NCBI RefSeq assembly: GCF_000149955.1
Contig: NC_030990.1
Coordinates: 4,453,482 to 4,517,481 of the forward strand
Reading direction: 5' to 3'
From: Fusarium oxysporum f. sp. lycopersici 4287
Lineage: Eukaryota > Ascomycota > Sordariomycetes > Hypocreales > Nectriaceae
Length of the DNA stretch: 64,000 bases
The notes under the pieces were generated by a model. It saw only the letters and a list, made by a program, of their open reading frames with translations, made no database searches and was not told the origin of the DNA. Shown here in pieces: positions 1-10,840 of the stretch. The position numbers and the translations under genes are program-made. How positions within the stretch are numbered: position 1 is the first letter of the stretch; every line of letters starts with the position of its first letter.

Positions 1-592
1 CCGACAGCTTCGGATCCGATGATGACGTAGTTCTTGTACGTGCGGATCTCGCGCCACTGGGAGGGGACAGAGTACTCGGGCAGACGGCCAAGGTAGACGA
101 GCTGTCCCTTCTTGGTGATCTCCGCGAAAGCAGTGCCGTCGTACTGACCGACAGCGACAAACTCACGTCCGTTATCGGAAGTCCATCCCCATGAGGACGA
201 ACCTCGACCACCCGTGCTACCAAGCGCAGCATGGCTCAAGAACGAGTAAAGATCAGCCTAGAGATTCGTTAGCCAGTGTAACCGATACCCCCCAGCAGGG
301 TAATACTAACGTTGTGGCAGGCAAAGGTGTTGTTGGCATCACCCTTGATAGCCTCTGCGTAACCCTTGACACACTTGGTGTAGCCGAGCTTGGGATACTG
401 CTCGCTGGCGAAAGCACCAGCAGCCTCCTGCTTAGCCCAGATAGCCTGCTTGCTGGCCATGAGCTTGTTGTGCACCTCGCCCGAGTCGTACAGCCTAGCG
501 GCCTTCTCCTCGTTCACCTTGATCTCCTTGGCGGCGACATAGGAGCTGACAGCGGCGAGGGCGCCGAGGAGCAGAGTGGACTTGACCATCAT
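1..592 (-). CDS. Choice-of-anchor B / LVIVD-type secreted protein, 5' part
   Basis: The gene runs off the left edge of the window. Exon 1 (311-592) starts MMVKSTLLLGALAAVSSYVA, a clear signal peptide, so the product should be secreted or cell-wall associated. A 53-nt intron (258-310) has a GTTAGT donor, a CTAAC branch site and a TAG acceptor. Exon 2 (1-257) continues in frame with ADLYSFLSHAALGS, then GRGSSSWGWTS and VGQYDGTAFAEI, and later REIRTYKNYVIIGSEA. This segment is typical of fungal choice-of-anchor-B proteins, annotated as regulatory P domain or LVIVD-repeat proteins, which carry beta-propeller-like repeats of unknown biochemical role. Without the splice the frame stops soon after CHN, so the splice is needed. 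Family assignment is from recognised sequence features and no substrate is known. Confidence 0.75.
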
Positions 593-2390
593 GAAAGGTT
601 GAGGATGATAGTTAGGGATGGAGTGAGAAGACCAACATGTTTAGCGAGGAGAGGGTGCCTTTTATGTATCAACTGGCGGTATGGCTATCTGGGGATGTAG
701 TGTTAGAATCTTTGTAGATCACGTATACCGGCAATCCTACCATAAGCGATCACAGCCGGAGGGTCAATGCACGTTCGCGCCTCGAGATCTCCCCTTCACC
801 AATCATCGCCTCCCCAGCGTCGCACCGAACCATTATCTCAACTTGGCGATAGTGACGGCATTTCCTGTCTACCCGGAAATACCCCAGATCTGGAAGGTGT
901 CTACCGCACACCCGCTCTGTTATCAGAACCTATGATCAACTCCACAGGCACCACCAAGGTTCTCCATTGCAACCCAAGAAGCCACTCTGCACAAAGAATG
1001 TCTTACAAAAGTTCTAACACGCTGAATCTCATTGGATACAAGGTATATCTTTCGCAATCCTTGGCGGCGAGTGTACCAATCCTAGTTCGGCAGGTAAGTT
1101 AAGCTTATTGGATAGACTTCTTTTCTCGGACATAGAGCCGATGGCATTTTTTTAATCTTATCGTGAAGTTTAAAGACGCAATGTGACCTTGGAGCGGGCT
1201 TGGCGGGGGGTGATTGGAGGAATTGGTATGGGGACTAATGGGGGATTAATGCCGATCACAGATTCAAGCTTGTTTTTTTGCTCCGTGGTTATCTATGCTT
1301 AAGTCATGGTTTTTGTCACTATTTGAATCGCTGGCTTTTGCGCTAGACTAGATTATAGCACGTGAGGCACCCCTGACGATCTTTGTACGAGATAATAATA
1401 GTAAATGTGCCTAAGCACTGCTCATCGAGGACACGGGCCTGAGAGTTCAACCACTTGAGAGTCCAAGTTCTCATACTTCTCAACCCCGTCATTCGTTGTA
1501 GCACCATAACCTAACCCACCCTTAATTCCACCCAAACACTCTGCCCATGTATTCGTTCTTCTAAATGACTTTGGCTGCCTTTCCAGCGTTGCCGTCTTTC
1601 ATGCCGTTCTGCGGTACTCTGTCTAGCCAATGATGGCGTCAATCACTGGCGGGCGCGTTTCGAGAAAAGTAGTTACGAATCCATTTAGGATATGTCTACT
1701 TTCTTGCAGAAATGAGAGATAACAGCCGACGTAGTAAAGCGTCCAATACTAGGAAGAAGAAAACTGATCACTTGGCTGTTCTGTGCTCAATATCCTGGTT
1801 GCAATAATCACCGAGAGGTGGTCAAGGCTGAGGAAAAAATAGATTGCTTCTCTTGCTTGATCCTTTCTCGCAAAAGTTCTTTTTTGTCCCCGGTTATCGT
1901 CAAATGACTCATTTAATAGTATTGAGCAGTCTCCGACAGTTTTCCAAGTCTTACAGGCCACCACGGACGAATGAGATGGACCCAAAGTCGCCAAGTTATT
2001 AATGATCTCGAATCATGAAAAATCCTCGCGTGCAGACTGCAGCATGCATCATCAAGTATGTCTTGCATGTCTATTTTTCAGATGCGATTATAGTTTCTAG
2101 GTCTTTGATTGAGGTCATTACGGGGACTTTGAAAACGCAGTGCTATCCCAGGAGGGAATCATACTAGAATAGCTGCTGGTTACGGGAAGTTATATAATAG
2201 TTTTAGAGCTCATTTAAGATGACAGCTTGACTCAAATTCATTGAATTGTAGCATAATGCCCTGAGACATAAGAGCGACCCGGCACTTTGTCTCTCGGTAT
2301 AAGACACCTCATAGTAAACATATGAAATTATTCTTAAGAGAGCCCAAGAGTCTATTCCATACACTGGCGTTCTATCTACAGCTTGCTCGA
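593..2390. other. Intergenic region, no gene supported
   Basis: This is about 1.8 kb between the secreted-protein gene and the MFS transporter. Short open frames occur on both strands, but none has a recognisable domain, a codon pattern like its neighbours or a convincing splice structure. It probably holds the promoter of the upstream minus-strand gene and the 3' UTR of the transporter. Confidence 0.5.
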
Positions 2391-4097
2391 CTAGCTATCG
2401 AAGAAAAAGTCCAAACGTTTGTTACCCTGGTCGCTAGTATTGTTGAGGTAATTCGCTTTTTCGTGCGCAGTCATGCTCTCCCACTTAGTCCTCTTGGACT
2501 TATTCCGGTAGGTATAATATCCCTTGGCAAAAGCATATGCAAAGATAGTTCCCACTGTGATGCCAATCAAGTTCTTGTTTCCGCGATGATAGAGCGGCTT
2601 GTCATCCTCACGGTAAATGTTGGACGAAGCAATGCCCGACAATTGGATGGTGATGTTGTACAAAGCCGCACTGATGGCTCGGGTTCGGACCGAGCCGGAC
2701 AGTCTGGAGCACCAACCAACTTGAGCTGCATGCACGGACGGCTGGCCGATGATCAAGAATGCCACAGCGTATTGGGCCCAATGCGATAGATTCTGGACCG
2801 ATGTGTACTCAACGATGAGTAAGGGAAGGACCCAAAGCTGGGTGAGGAGACCGAACAAGGCGATTTGATGGAACTTCTCAGTAAGAAAGGTGATCCAGAG
2901 CATGTTGACAGCGGCAAAAACTGTAGCAGGAATCGCCAAGAGCGTAGTGTTGAAAGTGCTAAAGCCTAAAGCTCGAAGAGACAACGTTAGGTAAGTTTTA
3001 GGCGGTGCGGTCGGAATCTCAAACAGTATGCCAATAGCGTACACAGGCCAGAGGTCGTAATCTTTGAGACTCTTCCAAAGCATCCCCAACGTAATCGGCT
3101 CGCGATTATGCATACCGCTCTTGGACGGATCATCCCGAAGAACACGATTAACAATGATCTTCTCCTCACGCTCGGTAAAGTAGCCCGAAGGATTCCACCA
3201 CGTCTTGGTCTGCGTTGGTCCAGGGACGAGGAACAGGAAACTCAGAACGCCAACTACCAAGCTGATCAAAGCTTCCAAGAGGAACAACCAACGCCAGCCT
3301 TCTCTCCCAGCGACACCGCGCATATGTAGAATACCGTATGCCATGAACGAAGCAACAACACCAGACATGGAATCGACGAACCAGAAGAGGGCAAGACGTA
3401 TAGGCATCTCAGTCTTCTTGTAGAAGTACGAGAGATAGAGGATCGAGTCTGGGATAAAACCACCCATGAACAAGCCGATAAAGAAACGGCATGCAAAGAA
3501 TCCTGCACGGTTATGCATGAAGAACTGTCCGCCCGACGCTAAACTCCAGAGGATGATCTGAACAGGGATCCAGCGATCAGGGCCAAGACGCTTGCCGATC
3601 ATCTGCGAAGGAATCTCCGCAACGAGGAATCCAATGCGATACATGTTCTGCGCATTATTAAAGTCGTTGGTATTAAGCTTGAGATCATCAAGTAAATTAT
3701 CAGCAGCTGCGTTACCGAGATTACCGCGATCGATGTTAAGACCGAAGAACATGACGAGGATCCAGATGAAGATCTTTAGGTCAGTCTTGCGGCGAACGGC
3801 GTATTCTTCGCGATAAGTCCATCTTTCGCTTGGGTCGAAGCGATGGAAGTTCTCATACTCTGGTGGTGGCTGGTAAAATTGGGAGAGGTGGGGATCGTCA
3901 AAGACACTACGCTCAGTGGCGATGGCGTCGAGGTCGGCGGGTTTGTTGCGACGGGTGAGGGCTTCCCAGATGCCGATGTTTCGGCTGGTATCTTGGGGCT
4001 CTACCAGATCGGTCGCTTCGTCTTTGGGAGAGGTGACTTCAAAGGATGGTGCCTTTGCGTCAATGTCTTGATGGACGAGATGACTAGGGTGAGCCAT
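2391..4097 (-). CDS. MFS transporter, anion:cation symporter (ACS) family
   Basis: An intronless gene for 568 aa. A hydrophilic N-terminus of about 105 residues is followed by the usual 12-helix MFS body. The segment NIDRGNLGNA after helix 1 and the MYRIGFLVAEIPSQMIGKRLGP block are hallmarks of the fungal ACS family (allantoate, pantothenate, nicotinate and vitamin-type permeases). GREGWRWLFLLEALIS at mid-protein matches the family's central loop and helix. The tail after the last helix contains KRTKWESMTAHEKANYL, a frequent feature of this group. It should be a plasma-membrane importer of an organic anion or vitamin-like solute, but the substrate cannot be read from sequence. It lies on the same strand as the sulfatase, 779 bp away. 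Uptake of a product released by that enzyme is possible but unproven. Confidence 0.85.
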   Translation of the reverse strand: MAHPSHLVHQDIDAKAPSFEVTSPKDEATDLVEPQDTSRNIGIWEALTRRNKPADLDAIATERSVFDDPHLSQFYQPPPEYENFHRFDPSERWTYREEYAVRRKTDLKIFIWILVMFFGLNIDRGNLGNAAADNLLDDLKLNTNDFNNAQNMYRIGFLVAEIPSQMIGKRLGPDRWIPVQIILWSLASGGQFFMHNRAGFFACRFFIGLFMGGFIPDSILYLSYFYKKTEMPIRLALFWFVDSMSGVVASFMAYGILHMRGVAGREGWRWLFLLEALISLVVGVLSFLFLVPGPTQTKTWWNPSGYFTEREEKIIVNRVLRDDPSKSGMHNREPITLGMLWKSLKDYDLWPVYAIGILFEIPTAPPKTYLTLSLRALGFSTFNTTLLAIPATVFAAVNMLWITFLTEKFHQIALFGLLTQLWVLPLLIVEYTSVQNLSHWAQYAVAFLIIGQPSVHAAQVGWCSRLSGSVRTRAISAALYNITIQLSGIASSNIYREDDKPLYHRGNKNLIGITVGTIFAYAFAKGYYTYRNKSKRTKWESMTAHEKANYLNNTSDQGNKRLDFFFDS

Positions 4098-4876
4098 TCT
4101 GGGCAGTGAAGGGCCAAATGTCCCTGAGAGTATATAACAATTGAAAGCTTGTAGGAATCAGCTTGGCGATTCTGTATTTTCAAGAGCGACAGTTATGCCT
4201 CTTATATGTAAACCCTTCCTGTGATTCTTTAAGAATCTGACTGACAACCAGCGCAAACGGTCATCTTCAACGTGATGGTGCGTGCAGATGGTGTGACCAG
4301 CCGGGCCCCCAGTTTCAGAGATAACCATCAATTCAAGCCTACTACCTTGTGCATCTCGGCACCGATGATCCGAGAAGCCATCACGACATTATGGGGATAA
4401 ATGGGGATTGACCAGCTACCCCCAACACCTATTACCATATGCGGGATGCCACCCGGAGCTATGTACCGGCCCTCCCACGCAAAGGAATGTACATATACAA
4501 AGGATGGGGGTCTTTTTGGGGGTTTTATACGGTTAGTCGGGATGACAAGCGATAGGCCGTGTTACCAAGACATTCCCCCGATCGCATGGGCCAATGTGCA
4601 TGGCGCAATGACAAACTCTGTGAACTTTGATACCGCGTGTGAGCAGCAGAAGGAGTAATCTCATCAATACTTTTATCGTGAATGTTTATATGCCAAAAGA
4701 ACTACGTGGCTGTAACAGGCTAAGAGAATACGCCTATTCTTTTGGGGGTTTGCAACCGTTTTAAAAGCAAACCAGGACCTTACGGTGGCTAATCGACACA
4801 TCACTCAGCTTTGATTCATGAAGTCAAGTAAAATGTATTCTCTGTAACTCTAGAAAGATACCCAGTATTCTAGCGA
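4098..4876. other. Intergenic region between transporter and sulfatase
   Basis: About 780 bp containing the promoter of the minus-strand transporter and the 3' flank of the sulfatase. I see no supported gene. There is no clear TATA box within 100 bp of the transporter ATG. Confidence 0.4.
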
Positions 4877-6349
4877 TCAATCTCGTGTCCCAGCTATACC
4901 AAACGGCAGATTCTTGTACTTTGGAACTCCCTCTGTTTTAGGATGCTCAACATCAAGATCCCATTTATCAGGAACTGCCAAACCAGCATCAAGATGATGC
5001 TTATTCAACAGCACAGAGACTCCATCCCGGTAAAGCCAGGGGTCATTCGTCCTCCTTTGCCAATCCTCAAGCCTATCCCTCAACTCCTCCAAAATCTCTT
5101 TATACTTAGGGTCTTTAGCTAGATTCACAACTTCCTGCGGGTCTTGCTCCAAGTCATGCAGCTCTTCAGCCGGGCGGAAGAAGTAATCTTTCAAGTTCCT
5201 CTGCCCAATCTTCTTGGGGCTGTCTTCTGAGTTGCGGATATCTTCCCACGTCAACGATCCGTAGATGTCGTTTGCAAATGGGAAATCGAGCCTCCACGCG
5301 ATGTTGCGATGGTACTTGTATCGCCGTGTCCGGATGAAGCGAGTGGGCCAGTAGTTGGTAGACTCGTGGAACGTGTGTGAGCCAAACACGTGGTCCCATG
5401 CATCAAGGTCCTCTTCTTGATTAAGAATCTGCAGGAACGAGCGACCTGATAATTGTTTCTTGGGCTCTTCCGCGGCTGGGCCAAGTGTCCAGTCGAGGAT
5501 CGTTGGAAGAATGTCCACATACGACACCAGGTTTGTGTTGACAGAGGCTCTGAAACCTGGGTGACGAACAATGAGTGGTAGCTGAACACCAGCGTCGTAT
5601 AAAGTTGTCTTTGAGTTCATGAACGGAGGCCCGTTATCGCTCATGAAGATGACCAATGTATTCGACGCAAGGCCTGCGTTCTCAAGCTCCTCTAGTATAA
5701 AACCAATGCCCTGATCTAAGCGACTAATGGCTTCCAGATACTCGGAAAGCTCTTGTCTGGCCCCAGGAGTGTTGGACAAAAATTTGGGAACGACCATATC
5801 TTCAGGCCGATACTTGACGCTTTGAATACGCCTGTCAACCGGCTCGTCATTCCCAAAGCCACCACGCGTTCGATCACGATGCGGGTCATGATATCCAACC
5901 GTCAAAACAAACGGCCTTTGATCCTCTTTGAACGCTTCAAAGAATTCTTTAGCCTTCTGAGAAGACCACCAGACATCTCTCGTCAAACTCTCAGCTCTCC
6001 ACTCCCATGGATAAACAGCCTCAGGCCCAACGTGGATCTTGCCAATGATTCCAGTTCTCACACCGTTCTTAGCTAGGATGGCAGGACCAGACTCGATGTG
6101 ATCAAATGTCATGAAATGATGCTTTCCACTGTTGAGACCATACTGCCCATTCTGGTGGGTATGCAGTCCGGTGTAGATGGTAGAGCGACTTCCACTGCAC
6201 GAAGCGGTGCTTGCAAATGCTCTGTCAAATCTTACACCATGGGAAGCAAGTTTGTCGATATTTGGAGTTTTGGCATTGGGATGGCCGTAGCAGCCTAGTT
6301 GTTTGCCTAGGTCGTCTGCGACAAGCAGGAGGACGTTTTTTGCCGTCAT
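4877..6349 (-). CDS. Sulfatase (N-sulfoglucosamine sulfohydrolase-like)
   Basis: An intronless gene for 490 aa of the alkaline phosphatase/sulfatase superfamily. Metal-binding Asp residues lie in LLLVADDLG (D12, D13). The modification site is C51-S-G-S-R55, followed by TIYTGLHTHQNGQYGL, the block seen in heparan N-sulfatase-like members. H153 in GYHDPH and D238/N239 in FMSDNGPP complete the expected metal and active-site set. Cys51 would have to be oxidised to formylglycine. The usual consensus is C-X-P-S-R and here the Pro is Gly, a variant I associate with this subfamily. There is no signal peptide, so it is probably cytosolic. The substrate is likely a small sulfated or sulfamated compound, but this is inference. 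A TATA-like AT run at 6531-6538 lies about 180 bp upstream of the start. Confidence 0.85.
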   Translation of the reverse strand: MTAKNVLLLVADDLGKQLGCYGHPNAKTPNIDKLASHGVRFDRAFASTASCSGSRSTIYTGLHTHQNGQYGLNSGKHHFMTFDHIESGPAILAKNGVRTGIIGKIHVGPEAVYPWEWRAESLTRDVWWSSQKAKEFFEAFKEDQRPFVLTVGYHDPHRDRTRGGFGNDEPVDRRIQSVKYRPEDMVVPKFLSNTPGARQELSEYLEAISRLDQGIGFILEELENAGLASNTLVIFMSDNGPPFMNSKTTLYDAGVQLPLIVRHPGFRASVNTNLVSYVDILPTILDWTLGPAAEEPKKQLSGRSFLQILNQEEDLDAWDHVFGSHTFHESTNYWPTRFIRTRRYKYHRNIAWRLDFPFANDIYGSLTWEDIRNSEDSPKKIGQRNLKDYFFRPAEELHDLEQDPQEVVNLAKDPKYKEILEELRDRLEDWQRRTNDPWLYRDGVSVLLNKHHLDAGLAVPDKWDLDVEHPKTEGVPKYKNLPFGIAGTRD

Positions 6350-7280
6350 ATCGAAAAGAGCAGATGAATAGCCGAGCGTTGGTTCGTGATGCTATACTAG
6401 AAGTGTAAAATAAATGATATTAAGATTCTTGACTTGTCTTTTCTGCTCAGGGTTTGGGCGCGGAGGTACATGTCGAGGTCCAGGTTGGCGATGGCGTGAC
6501 GAACGAGACTATGTCGCCATACAGCAAGAAATATATAACCCAGCATCCCACGCAATCAAACAATAGATGATATGTAACCGAAATCAAGACGGTGCCGAAT
6601 ATCCGTGCTTATCATCCTCACATCGTGAAACTACCCAGAATTGAGCCTCAATCATGTCGATCAAGTGTGTAAACAACCTAGTGCCCATCTGTCAGATTGG
6701 CTCATCCACGGCATCAGAAAAAGCGCACCAATGAGGATACATATAAGCGATTGTGACATCCGCGCTATTTCTGGATATAGCATGGTTGTGAACGGCCGAA
6801 GTGTAGGGATTCGGATCCGACTCTCAGGAACCCCCCAAGGCATAGGCCTACTTGCTCATTGTACCGGTACATACAAGGAATCTCTGGGTTTCTAGCACTT
6901 GATGGAGTAAAGCTCAGTATAATGACGACAAGTTCTAGTCTCGGAAAGGAGCGATGGTCCGAGATGGTATCAGCACTGCCCACGATTGAACGCTGCGAGG
7001 TGCAATGGCAAGAGTGAAGTCACCATCTCGATAGACCTTGCTCCGTAGGTCTGACCGGAACAACGGCAACATCATTCCAATCCAAAGGGGAAAATGTAAG
7101 ATGAAGGCCATATGTCGTGCTCATGATGGATATCAGTGATAGATTCTGAACCAGCGGGAGTAGATATCGAAGTGACAGGAGTACTTACAATCTGCCTTGG
7201 GATGAGTATATATTTCAGACTAGACTTTGAGGTTCAAAGAAGAATTCCAACTTCACCATCCAAAATAAAGTTCCTCCAAG
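6350..7280. promoter_or_regulatory. Divergent promoter region between sulfatase and rhamnogalacturonan hydrolase
   Basis: The 931-bp gap separates the starts of two divergent genes, so it must hold both promoters. TATATATT at 7207-7214 is 67 bp before the GH28 start codon, a typical fungal TATA distance. A second AT run at 6531-6538 could serve the sulfatase. No protein-coding gene is supported here. Confidence 0.5.
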
Positions 7281-9055
7281 ATGAAACTCGTTCTCATCAC
7301 AGGCTTATTCTCAGCCATCCTGGCAACCGCCCAACTCACAGGTCCCGTCGGCCCCCTCACAGCCCTCTCCCAAAAGACCCATGAGTGCAACATTCTCGAC
7401 TACGGCGCTGTAAACGACAACTCCACTGATATAGCAGACGCCATCGAGAAGACCTTCAAGACCTGCGTCCTCCCACACGCTGGAAGCCGTTTAATTGTCC
7501 CAGACGGACAGTACCTGATCAAACGCTCAGTCGTTCTGTCAAACGGTACAAATTGGGCGTTTCAGCTCGATGGACTTATCACTTTGGCGTATGGTGGGAA
7601 CTGGACTGTTGATCGTAAGTTGGTATTGCAGGGCTTTGCGGGAGTTGAGCTGCTGAACGCAACTATCAATGGCGAAGGTGATGGGCAATTCTTGCAGAAT
7701 GGACTCACCATTATAAATCGTACGTACATCGTCTACTACTCCACTCTTCCGTTTGTTAACAAAGTTACCAGCTGTCGACTTTGAGTTTTACTCGCAGAAT
7801 GGAAAGGGTGCCATTCAGGGACAGGGATACATCTACAGAAACTTGGCAAAGTAAGTCTCCCCCTTTAGCACAGTGATAGTTGCGAAATGCTTATTCCCAA
7901 TCAAGTACTTTCCGTCCCCGTCTTGTCAGAATAATTTCACCCATCAACACTTCTGTTCACGACCTCATTCTCGTTGACAGCCCAAAGTTTCACATCGTCT
8001 TTGACTTTGCAGAGAACCTCGAGGTATATCACCTCACCATCCGAGGGGCCAACCTGGGTTCTTATGATGGGGTTGACGTGGTTGGCACAAATTATTGGAT
8101 CCACGATATCGAGGTAAGAAGCGCTTCAGCTAAACTCATGGATCATGTACTTATCATATCAGGTGACAAACCGAGACGAATGTGTGTCGGTGAAAAGCCC
8201 TTCCAACCATGCTCTCATCGAGAACTTGGTTTGCAACCAAGCTGGTTCCGGCATCTCGATTGGCAGTCTTAACGTGTCAGCATCTATCGCCAATATCGTA
8301 AGTAAACCCTACCTATAAGGCTTGACGGTATTGACTGAGTTCTTCTAGCATGCACGCAATATCAACATCATCCAGGGAAACAATATTGCTTTTATCAAGA
8401 CTTACCCCGGAGGCTCTGGTCACGTTACCAATATCACTTTTGAGAACTTCCGATCCAAGGCATCTCTCTACGGCCTTGATATCAACCAGTATTGGCAGAA
8501 CACGTTTGAGCCTGATACCGGGGCTGTAGCTTTGAGTAACCTAGTCTTTAAGAACTTCTCCGGTAAGTGCAAAGTTGATAAGAAGACTTCAAAGACTGAC
8601 CATCATGTTCCAGGATCTGTCGCCGATGGTTCCAAGAGACCTCCTCTCTTCCTAGTAGCCAACGATCTATCATTCGCGACCAACGTCACAGTCGAAGACT
8701 TCAGCATCTGGACTGAATCTGGATCCTCAGTCGTCAACAAGATCAGCAACATCTTCGGCCACGGCGATAATTCTTATGGACAGGCGAACGGCATCAAGTC
8801 GCTTTCTTCTGGCCAGGCACCTACCGCATACACCAGCACTTACACTGTAACCGCTACACCTACCGGCTGGGCAGCTCCATCATTCCCTACGTGGGCTGCG
8901 GCAAGCACTGGTTATGGAAGTAAGTTACTTGATGAGCTTTATATGTATATGCGCTGACTATTGCTTTAGCTGATGTGCCCATTCCGGTTTATACGCCGGC
9001 TGCTCTGTGGAAGCCGGAGGGTGACTATGACAAGCATTACTGGGGATCCTTTTGA
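7281..9055 (+). CDS. Rhamnogalacturonan hydrolase, GH28, 7 exons
   Basis: The CDS is join(7281-7719, 7772-7850, 7906-8113, 8163-8297, 8349-8562, 8614-8919, 8970-9055). All six introns are 49-55 nt with GTRNGT-type donors and AG acceptors, and the joined frame gives 488 aa. It starts with a signal peptide (MKLVLITGLFSAILATAQLT), then GPVGPLTALSQ and CNILDYGAV, which match Aspergillus rhamnogalacturonase A more closely than polygalacturonases. The GH28 parallel beta-helix follows: [41 protein letters not shown] (the catalytic Asp region) and GSGISIGSL. The final exon ends DYDKHYWGSF. It is expected to be secreted and to hydrolyse alpha-1,2 linkages between galacturonate and rhamnose in pectin hairy regions. 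It is convergent with an MFS transporter 120 bp downstream. Confidence 0.9.
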
Positions 9056-9175
9056 GGTAACGTCATCGCAGGCTTGCTGTGACACTGACCACCAGTAAAA
9101 AGGCGCATTGAGCGAAAGAGGCATCTTGAGCTGTGGGTGATGGTCTTGAATAACTAGTAGCTATCAGACAACAAT

Positions 9176-10840
9176 CTAGTAAATGTACCTAAACCCTGAT
9201 CGTTGAGTTCCAGTAGCTGCAGCCATGTCGATCTTTCCATCCTCAGTAGCCACGGCATTCTCTTCAGCCTCTGCCTTATCCAACTTCTTGTTCTCCCATT
9301 TATGAACATATCGCAGTAACAGAGCAAGGAGAGCGACGATAACACAGATCGCGGCATTAGCACTTCCGCCTGGGGTGTATTGGGGACCGTCTTTGCTGGG
9401 ATACATGTATGATCCGTAAATACTGGCTGTGTTGCCGATCATGTTGCAGATGGCGATGACAGCTGATCGTTTTACCAAGGGACGGGGGAAGGAGTTTGCG
9501 ACCCATGATACGATGATTTGATCTGTAAAATGTTAGTTGCGGATTTGGGACTGAGGGGAGTTGCATGCTCACAAGAAGCAACAGAGCCCATGGGCATGAG
9601 AAACATGGCAAAGAAGCGAGCTCCAACGACGGTCGTCGCAGCTGCAATCGCGTTTCCAATAGCCGCTACAAGCATGAGGCAAATAATATGCAGCGATCTA
9701 TCATTCGTCTTGGCAGAGCTCAACGTTACGCAGACCGAGAGGAGGAAAGTCGCAAACTACAAGGTCAGTCAGTAAATTCCACTCTGACTCAAATAATAGT
9801 ATCTCAAACTTACCCAAGCAGGTGCAGTGAGCCACAGAGTGGTGATCTTTCCATAACCAAGCGTTCCAACAATAGTCGGGAAGAAGTATTGGAATGTCTG
9901 GGAAATCAAGCTGACGTGCTGAAGAAGAACGAAGAGGTAGAGTCGATAATCGCGTACAGCCAACTTGACACCGTCCCAGATTGTCTTTTCGCCGTAGGCG
10001 TCGACTTCGCTAATATCTTGTGCCAAGCGCCATGCTGCGAATGCTCGCTCTTCTTGGGTCAACCATTTGGTGGTGTGAGGGTAATTGGGCAGAGCGACTG
10101 CGGCGATGAAGGAGAATCCGATAGCGGCTACGCCTTCCTACTTGCTTGTTAGCCATGCTTTAACCCAATGCCGAAATTGAACTCACGATGATGAAAAGCC
10201 ATCTCCAACCGGCGATGCCATGAGCTCCCTCGAGATCACCGAGAATGGCGGCACCTAAAACACCCCCAAACATATTCGCCAACGCATTTCCTGAATAAAG
10301 CCAAGCTATGCGCCGAGTAAGCTCCGCTCTCGTATACCATGAACTCATCAAAAACACCGCCCCTGGAAAAAATGGCGCTTCAACAAAACCAAGAAAGAAC
10401 CGAATCACAATTAAATGGGTGAAGCTATCAGAAGCAGCATTACATGTCGACACAACGCCCCAAAGACAACACGAAGCGCTAAGATACAGCGACGGCCGAA
10501 GTTTTGTCAGGATGAGATTGGAGGGGAGTTGCATGAGTAAATATCCCACGAAGAAGATCGACGTGGCGAGGTTGAAATCTGTGCCTGACATGCCGAGATC
10601 TTCTTCCAGGGAGCCTTGTCTTGCTTGTGCGAGATTCGAGCGGTCGAGAAAGTTGAGGAGATACATGATGACGAGAGTTGGCATTAGTCGCATATCGACT
10701 TTGCGGAGGAGTTTCTTGTCGAAGTCTTTTCGCCATTCTTCGGTTTGGTTGTTAAAATCCCATGATTCGAGGTTTTGCTCACGACCGGCGGCGGGGGTAT
10801 CGCCTTCGTCCATCTGGACGGATGCCTTGCCTGTGTCCAT
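9176..10840 (-). CDS. MFS transporter, ACS family, 4 exons
   Basis: The CDS is complement(join(9176-9522, 9573-9756, 9814-10137, 10187-10840)), with introns of 50, 57 and 49 nt. The joined frame gives 502 aa. The N-terminal exon has MPTLVIMYLLNFLDRSNLAQAR and LPSNLILTKLRPSLYL, followed by GFVEAPFFPGAVFLMSSWYT, the signature of Tna1/allantoate-type ACS permeases. The second exon carries the cytosolic loop (TKWLTQEERAFAAWRLAQD) and the last exon ends in a charged C-terminus rich in Glu and Lys. It is convergent with the rhamnogalacturonan hydrolase (120 bp between stop codons), which invites the guess that it imports a pectin-derived acid or sugar. The sequence alone does not fix the substrate. 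An AT-rich TATA-like element at 10947-10954 is about 107 bp upstream of the start. Confidence 0.88.

Noticed and set aside
191..700. 169-codon open frame on the plus strand
   Set aside because: It lies opposite the signal-peptide exon and the intron of the choice-of-anchor-B gene and has no domain. It is a shadow frame.
681..1102. Overlapping open frames of 84 and 111 codons
   Set aside because: No recognisable domain, signal or splice structure, and the two frames overlap each other.
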